Assembly (NCBI RefSeq): GCF_048128805.1
Contig: NC_136012.1
Span: 10,576,621-10,640,620, forward strand
Direction of reading: 5' to 3'
From: Centroberyx gerrardi
Lineage: Eukaryota > Chordata > Actinopteri > Beryciformes > Berycidae
Length of the DNA: 64,000 bases
Part shown: positions 48,997-58,953 of the stretch, piece after piece
Numbering within the stretch: position 1 is the first letter of the stretch
How the letters are laid out: each line of letters begins with the position of its first letter
Program-made: the position numbers and the translations under genes
The notes under the pieces: model-generated
What the model saw: the letters and a program-made list of their open reading frames with translations, nothing else
Told to the model about the DNA's origin: nothing
Database searches by the model: none

Positions 48997-49220
48997 AGTA
49001 CCCAATACAAGCATTGGAGACAAGAAAGATGATACAGAGAAAGTAGACTGAAGAATGAACAAATGCTATATAATATTTTGACTCTTTCCAGGGCCTAGCA
49101 ACTCTATTCCAAACAGATACAGAAGAAGGCGGTGTATAACAAAGTTAACTTAAAGTCTTAACTAATAGGCAAAAGGAGGCCTGTAGTCAGGTTTGCCTGT
49201 TGGGGAGAACTACATCTTAC

Positions 49221-51599
49221 CTTTTCTTTATTGGGTAAAGTCTGAGTCCGGCTAAAAGTGTCTCCTCCATTAATACTGATCAGTTCCGCATCTACAGGCG
49301 GAAACGGCGCGGGGAAAACCACTACGTCACTCTTCAGTGTGTCTGAGCTGAAACACACGTCATACTGCTGAGTAGATTTAGAGTAAGACCAGCTCCCGTC
49401 AGGGTGGGTGGTGATCATTGGGGCACTGTACCTGCTGAAACTGCCGTCTGTCCTGTGGCATTTGACAGCTATTAAACTGATGAGGCTCAGTAGAAAGATC
49501 ACTGACACCGACACAATGGCGATCAGCAAATACAGGTTTAAATCAGAGAAGCTCTCCTCCTTTATCGGCACGTGTCTGAATTGAGTCTGGATGTCAGCTG
49601 TGCTTTCAACCACCACTACATCAATAGACACAGTAGCTGACAGGGAGGGTTCTCCATTATCACAAACCAACACCACCAACGGGTGAGTCTTCACGTCATT
49701 GTCACTCATTCGCCTCTTAGTCCTGATTTCCCCGGTGCTGGTTCCGATTCGGAAGAGGTTGGTTCCCTTGGGCTCAGAGATGTGATAAGAAAGCAGCGCA
49801 TTGTAGCCAGAGTCTGCGTCTACAGCCCGGATCTTGGCCACAAAGTAGCCCGCTTCAGCAGAATAGGGAATGTTCTCACTGTTAACGGAGCCGTGCTCAG
49901 AATAGGGCGCGAGAATCCCGGGACTGTTGTCATTCTCATCCAGGATTAAAACATTCACAGTCACGTTGCTGCTGAGCGGAGGAACACCAGAGTCTGTGGC
50001 CTGAACTTTAAACTGGAACGTTTTGAACTCCTCAAAGTTAAAAGACTGCAGGCTGACTATATCTCCAGTCTCTGAGTTGATGTTTACCATTGACGCTATT
50101 GGGGTAGTTTTAAGATTACTATCTATTATAGAAAATGTTACTTTTGCATTTTCGTCTACGTCAGGGTCATTTGCAGTTATGGTAGAGATAATGGCGTCTA
50201 CTGGACTGTTCTCTTTCACAAAAATATTTATCACTGGTTCTGAAAAACGAGGTGGGTTGTCATTGACATCAGAAACGTGTACTGTAATAACGCTGGTGCC
50301 GGAAAGAGGCGGGCTCCCTTCGTCAGTAGCTATTATTGTTACATTATATTGAGAAGCTCTTTCTCTATCAAGAGGTCCATCTACTACTAAAGAATAATGA
50401 TTTTTATATGTATTCTTAATTGTAAACGGCAGAGAATTAATTATTCTAACCTGAACAACGCCATTTTTACCTGCGTCGTTATCCTTCACCGTTATAAGTC
50501 CAATCATTGTCTCTAGGGGAGCATCTTCCCTGACTACGTTGACTAAAGATGTGACTGATATTTCTGGTGGATTATCATTAACATCTGTGATTTCCACGAG
50601 TACTTTACAATGGGAAGCTCTTGGACTTTGCCCTTTGTCTTTCGCTTGGACACGAATTTCAACTGCATTGTTTTGTTCGTGGTCCAATTCCCCATTTACC
50701 GTAATCTCCCCGGTCATCGAATTAATGGCAAATATATCAACATTATTATCATTGTCGTGGTTGATAAAAGAATACACTATTCGTCCGTTAAGACCTTCGT
50801 CTAAATCCTGAGCATGCACTGAAATCACAGTCGCACCGTGCGGCGTGTTTTCAGGCACTCTGGCTTTGTACAACGGCTTGCTAAAGACGGGAACGTTGTC
50901 GTTAACATCTTGCACATTAACAGTGATCTGTAACGTCCCCGATCTCGGAGGTTTTCCTCCATCTACAGCGGTCAGTGTTAGTTTAATAACGGGTTGTTTC
51001 TCGCGGTCTAAGGCTTTTTGCAAAACTAATTCAGCAGACACACTCTGTTCTCCACCATTCTGTACATCCAGCGAGAAATGTTCATTTTGGCTCAGCTTAT
51101 AGCCCTTAACAGAGTAACTGCCTACATCTTCATCATAGGCGTTTGGTAGTGTAAATCTTTCCCCTGGAAAAGCTGATTCGGAGACATTCAAAATTATTCC
51201 TGGTATTCGAAAAGAGGGTGCGTTGTCGTTTATATCCAAAATATTAACCTCAAAGCGATAGAGATTCAACGGAGAGTTCACAATGGCTTCCAATTCCAGA
51301 GAACACTTCACATTCCGAGAGCAGAGCTCGTCTCGGTCTATTCTCTCTTTCACCAAGAGAATCCCAGTCTTAACATTTACCTCGAAATACCTCATATTAG
51401 GTCCTGAAATCTGGAAACCTCGAGCTCCCAATTCTTGCACGTCTAGATGCAAATCTTTTGCTAAATGTCCCACAGTGGTACCCGGGCTTGATTCCTCCGT
51501 AACAGAATACACAATCTGTGTTGCTGCGACACTCGATATGTGGAATACAGGAACAAAATAATAAATCAGACAGTGAAAAATATTCCCTTGTCGTGACAT
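49221..51599 (-). CDS. Protocadherin alpha variable exon, last standard one before the C-type exon (793 codons)
   Basis: ATG at 51599, donor GAAAAG|GTAAGA directly below 49221, phase 0, 793 codons. It has a signal peptide (…YFVPVFHISSVAA), six EC repeats, CX5C in EC1 (CSRNVKC), a transmembrane helix at about 687-712 and the shared cytoplasmic segment. EC1 and EC2 diverge most from the other standard exons (VTEESSPGTTVGHLAKDL rather than [18 protein letters not shown]), whereas residues from about 505 onward are near-identical to them. As the 3'-most standard exon it sits next to the 11-kb gap before the C-type exon. It should splice to the same constant exons and act as a cell-surface recognition isoform. 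Its CGCT core lies 203 bp upstream of the ATG. Confidence 0.95.
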
Positions 51600-51794
51600 T
51601 CTGTCGATATCCCGCTACACAAATGATTCAAAAACAAGATATTCCAACATTGCTTAGTAAGGACACATCCAAATCAGAGCCCCGCCATACAGTGAGGATG
51701 TTCTGTACAGCTACGATGAACAAAGAATTACAAGCCCTCTCTCCTGCACAAAAAGGGAGGAGCATCGCAAAACTAAAGTGTTTACACCTTGTGA

Positions 51795-51812
51795 GCTGAT
51801 AGCGACATCTTG
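51795..51812 (-). promoter_or_regulatory. CGCT-core promoter motif (CSE-like) of variable exon 51599
   Basis: Minus strand reads AAGATGTCGCTATCAGCTC, with the core 203 bp upstream of the ATG. A shorter CTCCTCCC box (plus-strand about 51755-51762) follows 39 bp downstream. The right flank of the core diverges, as does EC1 of this exon. Confidence 0.6.
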
Positions 51813-52082
51813 TGGGAAAAAAAGACAAGAAACAAGAGCAATACAAGGTGAAAAGGATATAAAAAGTCATTCAATTATCATTGTTTTTCACGAAATGGAA
51901 AATAGCTACACAAAATCCAATGTGAGTAATTTGATGTGCCATTAACTGAATCAAAGCCACAAACACTATTGACATGCCAGCAAAAGGGGGATATTAATGT
52001 CTGTATTAATATACAAGGATGTGAAAGAATGGAAAACTAGGGTAAATGCTGAAGAAAGAATCGTTGAGCGCTCTAAAAAAAT

Positions 52083-52103
52083 GTCAACACCGTGGACAAG
52101 TGT
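52083..52103 (+). promoter_or_regulatory. Degenerate RE1-like sequence
   Basis: Reads GTCAACACCGTGGACAAG. It has the RE1 spacing and central CACC..GGACA but several mismatches. It occupies the equivalent place in the spacer, 484 bp upstream of the ATG at 51599, so it may be a decayed copy. Confidence 0.35.
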
Positions 52104-52291
52104 TTCAATAAATGCTTAACAGGACACAGAGTTAAGTAGCAAATTAAGAATAGCAGAAAAAAGGCGCCAATGGTTAATGCAAATCTCCATCAACTAAACT
52201 TACCATTGCCATAGAAAAAAAACTACACTACACTAAAACTACACTACTAAAATTATTAGTAGCCCTTCGTTTTATGTGCCATCACTCTTAC

Positions 52292-54670
52292 CTTTTCTTT
52301 GTTGGGTAAAGTCTGAGTCCGGCTAAAAGTGTCACTTCCGTTAATACTGATCAGTTCCGCATCTACAGGCGGAAACGGCGCGGGGAAAACCACTACGTCA
52401 CTCTTCAGTGTGTCTGAGCTGAAACACACGTCATACTGCTGAGTAGATTTAGAGTAAGACCAGCTCCCGTCAGGGTGGGTGGTGATCATTGGGGCGCTGT
52501 ACCTGCTGAAACTGCCGTCTGTCCTGTGGCATTTGACAGCTATTAAACTGATGAGGCTCAGTAGAAAGATCACTGACACCGACACAATGGCGATCAGCAA
52601 ATACAGGTTTAAATCAGAGAAGCTCTCCTCCTTTATCGGCACGTGTCTGAACTGAGTCTGGATGTCAGCTGTGCTTTCAACCACCACTACATCAATAGAC
52701 ACAGTAGCTGACAGGGAGGGTTCTCCGTTATCACAAACCAACACCACCAACGGGTGAGTCTTCACGTCATTGTCACTCATTCGCCTCTTAGTCCTGATTT
52801 CCCCGGTGCTGGTTCCGATTCGGAAGAGGTTGGTTCCCTTGGGCTCAGAGATGTGATAAGAAAGCAGCGCATTGTAGCCAGAGTCTGCGTCTACAGCCCG
52901 GATCTTGGCCACAAAGTAGCCCGCTTCAGCAGAATAGGGAATGTTCTCACTGTTAACGGAGCCGTGCTCAGAATAGGGCGCGAGAATCCCGGGACTGTTG
53001 TCATTCTCATCCAGGATAAAAACATTCACAGTCACGTTGCTGCTGAGCGGAGGAACACCAGAGTCTGTGGCCTGAACTTTAAACTGGAACGTTTTGAACT
53101 CCTCAAAGTTAAAAGACTGCAGGCTGACTATATCTCCAGTCTCTGAGTTGATGTTTACAACTGACGAAAATGGAACAGTTTTTGAACCACCATCTAATGA
53201 TGAATATGTCACTTTTGCATTTTCATCTATATCAGGATCAACTGCAGTTATTGTATAGATAGTAGCTCCAACTGGACTGTTCTCTTTCACATAAACATTA
53301 ATCACGGGCTCTGAGAAAAGAGGTGCGTTGTCATTGACATCAGAAATGTGAACAGTAATAACACTGGTGCTGGAGAGAGGCGGGGTCCCTTCATCACTTG
53401 CTAAGATAGTGACATTATATTCAGAAGCACTCTCTCTGTCAAGAGGACCATCAACTATTAAAGAGTAATAGTTTTTGTAGTTTATCTTAAGTTTAAAGGG
53501 CACTGACCCAACGATTTTACAACTGGTGAGGCCATTATTGCCCCCATCTTTGTCATTCACAGTAACCAAAGCGACCACTGTTCCTATCTCAGCATCCTCT
53601 TTAACTGGGCTCATAAGAGACGTGATTATAATATCAGGAATATTGTCATTAACATCAATTACTTCCACCAACACTTTACCGTGTACGCTACGAGAAGGCG
53701 TGCCTTTGTCTTTTGCCTGTATACGAATATCATATGCAGTGTTCTCTTCATAGTCTAGGTCTCCCTTCACAGTCATTTCCCCTGTATCCGGGTTTATGGA
53801 AAACAACGTTTCAGGATTGAAATTCCCCCTCTCAATGAAAGAATACACAATCTCACTATTTACTCCCTCGTCTAAATCTGTAGCAGTTACAGTTAATATA
53901 GATGTCTGATATGGGGCGTTTTCAGTGACCCGGGCCTTATACAGAGATTGACTAAATACTGGAACATTGTCATTTACATCCATAACATTTACAATTATCT
54001 GTAAATTTCCTGATGTATGGGGCTTTCCACCATCTAATGCAGTCAATGTAAGATGGATAACAGACTGTTTTTCTCGATCTACTGCTTTCTGCAGCACTAA
54101 CTCGGCAGACACGCTGTCCTCTCCGCCGCTCTGTACGTCCAGTGAGAAATATTCATTCGGACTCAGCTTGTAGCTCTTTACCGAGTTACTGCCCATATCT
54201 GCATCGTTTGCCATCGGAAGGAGGTACCTCTCACCAGGGGAGGATGATTCCGAAATATTGAAAGTCTTCACCTTTTCACGAAAAGATGGTGCGTTGTCAT
54301 TAATATCTATAATTTGAACCTCTATGCGATGCAGATGAACGGGATGGCTCAAAATGGCTTCTATGTTCAGGGAACACTTTGCCGTATGTGGACAAAGCTC
54401 CTCCCGATCTATCCTATTGACAACGTAAAGAGCACCAGTCTTCAAATCCACTTCGAAATATTTTTTAGAGTTCCCCGATACAACCCGCAAATCCCTTTTT
54501 TCCAATTCTTGAATGTTAATATTTAAATCCTTAGCGAGATTCCCCACTACCGTGCCTTTGTCCACCTCCTCGGAAACAGAGAAGGATAGCTGAGCCGCAG
54601 ACCAATCATACAAACAAAGCAAAGCGATTATTTGTATCCAGATCGTTAGTCCTTGCCCTCCACGTCCCAT
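52292..54670 (-). CDS. Protocadherin alpha variable exon (complete, 793 codons)
   Basis: The open frame extends 62 codons upstream to 54856, but I choose the ATG at 54670. It opens a signal peptide (MGRGGQGLTIWIQIIALLC) and gives the same 793-codon length as the other complete exons; the upstream extension covers the likely 5' UTR and the CTCCTCC box. The donor is GAAAAG|GTAAGA, phase 0. It has six EC repeats, CX5C in EC1, DVNDN linkers, a transmembrane helix at about 687-712, and a tail ending LPNKEK. It carries one of the few differences in the shared tail (INGSDTF instead of INGGDTF). It is expected to encode a neuronal homophilic receptor isoform of 945 residues after splicing to the constant exons. 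The CGCT core is 205 bp upstream of the ATG. Confidence 0.95.
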
Positions 54671-54864
54671 CGCTGCTCCAAAATTAACACAGCCAAAGAC
54701 ATTTGCATTCCCAAACATGTTCACTTTGGGTGCCTCTTGTAGCAGAGGTAGCCCTATCCTCTCCGTCTCGTCACCATTCGTGTTTCTCCTCACAAAGCAC
54801 TCATGGACTACTGATGCTCCACACCGGGAGGAGGAGCCTGGAAATAAAGTAGACACAAATATAC

Positions 54865-54884
54865 GTGGTCTCCAGCGACACCAA
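54865..54884 (-). promoter_or_regulatory. CGCT-core promoter motif (CSE-like) of variable exon 54670
   Basis: Minus strand reads GGTGTCGCTGGAGACCAC, with the core 205 bp upstream of the chosen ATG. A CTCCTCCTCCC box (plus-strand 54826-54836) follows 38 bp downstream. This position also supports the downstream ATG at 54670 over the one at 54856. Confidence 0.7.
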
Positions 54885-55182
54885 CTGTTATTTGGATGCT
54901 TAGGTATAACGAAAAAAAAAAGTAGACTTTAAGTATAACCTGGCGTTTTATAGAAGGCCAAAGCAGTAGCAAAATGAATGTATTCATATTTCAGTAGAAC
55001 ATTATATAAAATGTTATTCAACATAAACCACGTTTTCTGATGCAAAGGAAACTGTTGATCTCATGCAGTCTATCTCGACTGTGCGCATTATTTCAAACCA
55101 CGAGTCAAAACTATGAAGGAGAAAAAAGTACTGAGGAAACTCAAACAGCCGTTGTTAGTGCAGGCGAAGACATGATTCACAG

Positions 55183-55203
55183 TTCAGCACCATGGACAAC
55201 GTT
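55183..55203 (+). promoter_or_regulatory. RE1/NRSE (REST-binding) candidate
   Basis: Reads TTCAGCACCATGGACAACGT, with a perfect left half and one change in the right half. It lies 513 bp upstream of the ATG at 54670. Confidence 0.7.
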
Positions 55204-55632
55204 CTAGCTGGTCAGCGATACAACAGAGCCCTTGCTTACCAATGGCCTCTCTTCTCAACATACTGCATACAAGGCCTATTCAATGACTGTTGCGAAGAAT
55301 ATCCGACAGAATTTTTAAATGGGAACACATTAACTTGTCATTATCGGAATGGTGATAGGGACATGGCGTTTCCAGGCAAAATATTTCTCCATATGATTAA
55401 TGCAACAATGCTGAGGAACCTCCATGTGTGCTGTTGCATATCATTTCCCCAAAAAGTAGCCCTGTGTATCACTACCCCTAAGTGCATTTTAAGCACCGTA
55501 CACAAAATATATTCAAGTAAACCACGGAAAGCCAACACATATTGAAAATGCCCCAACTCTCAGATCCCGCTAAGTAAAAAGTGACATGCAATCAGAAACA
55601 CCAAGCCTATTCTCAGGCTGCAAACAACTCAC

Positions 55633-58011
55633 CTTTTCTTTATTCGGTAAAGTCTGAGTCCGGCTAAAAGTGTCTCCTCCGTTAATACTGATCAGCTCCG
55701 CATCTACAGGCGGAAACGGGGCGGGGAAAACCACTACGTCACTCTTCAGTGTGTCTGAGCTGAAACACACGTCATACTGCTGAGTAGATTTAGAGTAAGA
55801 CCAGCTCCCGTCAGGGTGGGTGGTGATCATTGGGGCGCTGTACCTGCTGAAACTGCCGTCTGTCCTGTGGCATTTGACAGCTATTAAACTGATGAGGCTC
55901 AGTAGAAAGATCACTGACACCGACACAATGGCGATCAGCAAATACAGGTTTAAATCAGAGAAGCTCTCCTCCTTTATCGGCACGTGTCTGAACTGAGTCT
56001 GGATGTCAGCTGTGCTTTCAACCACCACTACATCAATAGACACAGTAGCTGACAGGGAGGGTTCTCCGTTATCACAAACCAACACCACCAACGGGTGAGA
56101 TTTCACGTCATTGTCACTCATTCGCCTCTTAGTCCTGATTTCCCCGGTGCTGGTTCCGATCCGGAAGAGGTTGGTTCCCTTGGGCTCAGAGATGTGATAA
56201 GAAAGCAGCGCATTGTAGCCAGAGTCTGCGTCTACAGCCCGGATCTTGGCCACAAAGTAGCCCGCTTCAGCAGAATAGGGAATGTTCTCACTGTTAACGG
56301 AGCCGTGCTCAGAATAGGGCGCGAGAATCCCGGGACTGTTGTCATTCTCATCCAGGATTAAAACGTTCACAGTCACGTTGCTGCTGAGCGGAGGAACACC
56401 AGAGTCTGTGGCCTGGACTTTAAACTGGAACGTTTTGAACTCCTCAAAGTTAAAAGACTGCAGGCTGACTATATCTCCAGTCTCTGAGTTGATGTTTACA
56501 ACTGACGAAACTGGAAAACTTATGGAACCACCAGGTAATGATGAATATGTTACTTTTGCGTTTTCATCTATATCAGGATCAACTGCAGTTATGGTATAAA
56601 TAGTAGCTCCAACTGGACTGTTTTCTTTCACATAAACATTAATCACGGACTCTGTGAAACGAGGTGCGTTGTCATTGACATCAGAAACGTGAACTGTAAT
56701 AACACTGGTGCTGGAGAGAGGCGGAGTCCCTTCATCAGTAGCTGTAATCGCAACATTGTAAAAAGAATCGCTTTCTCTGTCAAGAGGTCCATCTACGACT
56801 AAAGAGTAATAATTTTTATAGTTGGACTTTAGTTTAAAAGGCACAGAGCCAATGAGTTTACAGCTTGTGAGACCATTATTTCCTCCGTCTTTATCAGTCA
56901 CAGTCACTAGAGCGACAACGCTTCCTATCTCAGCGTCCTCTTTAACGGGACTCATGAGTGATGTCACTAAAATTTCTGGGGCATTGTCATTTACATCAAC
57001 TACCTCAACCAGCAGCTTCCCATTTGCACTCCGAGGCGAGGAACCTTGGTCCGTTGCTTGAACACGAATTTCATATGCTGACTGTGCTTCGTGATCCAAA
57101 TTACCCTTAACAGTTATCTCACCAGTTTCTGCGTTTATGAAAAACATATCAGCCGGATTCAAATTTGCACGTTTGACAAAAGAGTAAACGAGCCTCCCGT
57201 TCTCCCCTTCGTCTAAATCTGTGGCATTAAGATGAATTACTGTGGATCCAACTGATGCATTTTCCCTAACACGGGCCTTGTAAAGAGACTTACTAAATGA
57301 CGGTGTGTTATCATTAACATCTAAAACGTTTACAATTATCTGTAACGTTCCTGTCCTAGGTGGTTTACCTCCATCTACAGCGGTCAGTGTCAGTTTAATA
57401 ACAGCCTGCTTCTCTCGGTCTAAAGCTTTCTGCAGTACTAACTCAGCAGATACACTGTGCTCCCCACCGCTCTGTACATCCAAGTTAAAGTATTCATTTG
57501 GGCTCAGCCTGTAGGTCTTTACTGAATTACTGCCTGCGTCTGTATCAATGGCCAGGGGAAGCAAGAAGTGGTCGCCCGTAGGTGATGATTCAGATATGTT
57601 CAGTGAATATGACTTCTCAACGAAGGCAGGTGCGTTGTCATTTATATCAACAATTACTACTTCAATGCGGTGGAGTACCATAGGATTACTCAGTATGGCC
57701 TCTAAGTTTAGTGCGCATTTTATCGTGTTTGGACAAAGCTGCTCTCTGTCTAGTCGGTCGCTAACGTAAAGAATGCCCGTTTTTAAATTTGCCTCGAAAT
57801 ATTTCTTACTGTATCCTGAAACGATATTTAGATTCCTCGTATCCAGTTCTTGGACGTTGACATTTAAATCCTTAGCGAGATTCCCCACCACCGTCCCTTT
57901 GTCCACCTCCTCGGAAACAGAATAGGATATCTGAGCAGCAGACCAGTCAGATAAACAAAGCACAACCAGGCAATATATCCAAACGATTTCTCTATTTCTT
58001 CCACTGCCCAT
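55633..58011 (-). CDS. Protocadherin alpha variable exon (complete, 793 codons)
   Basis: The frame is open from an upstream ATG at 58053, but I place the start at 58011. That ATG precedes a good signal peptide ([19 protein letters not shown]) and gives exactly the 793 codons seen in the other complete exons. The donor is GAAAAG|GTGAGT, phase 0. It has six EC repeats with CX5C in EC1, DxNDN linkers, a transmembrane helix at about 687-712 and the shared cytoplasmic segment. The role is a clustered alpha-type protocadherin at neuronal membranes, after splicing to the constant exons. Its 5' flank shares a long stretch with the flank of the exon at 54670 (both contain TCACCATTCGTGTT and CTCCTCACAAAGC), so these two exons are probably a recent tandem duplication. 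Only the N-terminal two-thirds of the protein is distinctive; the rest is shared with its neighbours. Confidence 0.95.
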
Positions 58012-58210
58012 CGCTGCATTCAAATAATCTGATGCGAAAATAACTGCATTCATCCATAAAAAACCGGTCGACCGGACAGCATTTTTTAATCACACCCAGT
58101 CTTATCCTCTCCGTGTCATCACCATTCGTGTTCTCCTCACAAAGCGCTTGCAGACTGCTGACGCTTCACACGGAGAGGAGGAGTCTGAAAACATTGAGCG
58201 CACAAAATAT

Positions 58211-58230
58211 GTGGTCCTTAGCGACCCCAC
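58211..58230 (-). promoter_or_regulatory. CGCT-core promoter motif (CSE-like) of variable exon 58011
   Basis: Minus strand reads GGGTCGCTAAGGACCAC, with the core 210 bp upstream of the ATG. A CTCCTCCTCTC box (plus-strand 58173-58183) follows 37 bp downstream. It is the same architecture as at the neighbouring exons, with some changes around the core. Confidence 0.65.
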
Positions 58231-58528
58231 GCGTTACTGCTTTGAAATGATAAACAAAAAAATAAAAAAAGATAAACACAAAATGAGTACAGTATGTGAC
58301 ACATATTATAGGCCTACAACATATAGAATTACAAGAGTGAAACAGAAAGAAGACACGACTAAACTCGTGCAGTAAAGCAAGGTGGATCAAGCCAGAGGCG
58401 AATACAGGCCTACTGAAAATACACGGTCGACGGAAAAATTGCACCGATGTCTAAGTCATTGTGTATGTGGAAAAAAGAATCAAACAACCAGAACAACTGT
58501 TCAAAACCAAGCCATAAAAAAGACTGAG

Positions 58529-58549
58529 TTCAAGACCATGGACAGCACT
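58529..58549 (+). promoter_or_regulatory. RE1/NRSE candidate, second in the same spacer
   Basis: Reads TTCAAGACCATGGACAGCAC; the right half is intact and the left half has two changes. It lies 518 bp upstream of the ATG at 58011. Confidence 0.55.
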
Positions 58550-58793
58550 CTCGCTTTATGTAATGCTTTTAATGAATGTCAAAAATCGGTTCGCTATTTG
58601 AAGACTCATCAATTAATCAAACAATTCTTCATCGATGTCACATTTGAAGAATAAAAAGTTTGGATTCAACGACAAAAAATACTGTGAACAGTGGGAGCAC
58701 AAATTGTGTAACGTCATAAAGACTGATTTATAAGTTTTGGAATATGATAATCACAAACAAAAGAGAGCAACAAAAAAAGGTAACGTTGTTGCT

Positions 58794-58814
58794 TTCAGCA
58801 CCACGGAAAGCGAC
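58794..58814 (+). promoter_or_regulatory. RE1/NRSE (REST-binding) candidate
   Basis: Reads TTCAGCACCACGGAAAGCGA, with both RE1 half-sites at canonical spacing and one change in the GGACAGC half. It lies 140 bp beyond the donor of the exon at 58954-61332. Confidence 0.7.
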
Positions 58815-58953
58815 ATAGGCCTAACCGCCACGCCTTTTATAAAGCAAGTCTGTGAATGAAGCCAGGCCCATATTGGGTCTGTTTGAAAGCAACAATATTT
58901 CCACATTTAAAGGTCCGATCAAGACCAACTAGTTCTTAAGGGGCATTACGTAC

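Larger units (their letters stand above)
38213..49220. other. 11-kb gap between standard and C2 variable exons
   Basis: No exon is supported on either strand. It holds the RE1 at 48976, a GC-rich stretch near 46890-47130, low-repeat stretches near 41590-41760 and 42120-42350, long microsatellites (39188-39238, 42079-42111, 42524-42586, 43890-43999, 45508-45552) and a probable old fish repeat around 45405-45960. Mammals have an alpha-C1 exon between the standard exons and C2; I see none here. Confidence 0.5.

Noticed and set aside
54671..54856. 62-codon N-terminal extension of the exon starting at 54670
   Set aside because: The in-frame upstream ATG precedes the CTCCTCC promoter box region and no signal peptide; the inner ATG gives the 793-codon length common to all complete paralogues.
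58012..58053. 14-codon N-terminal extension of the exon starting at 58011
   Set aside because: Same reasoning: the inner ATG starts the signal peptide and gives 793 codons.
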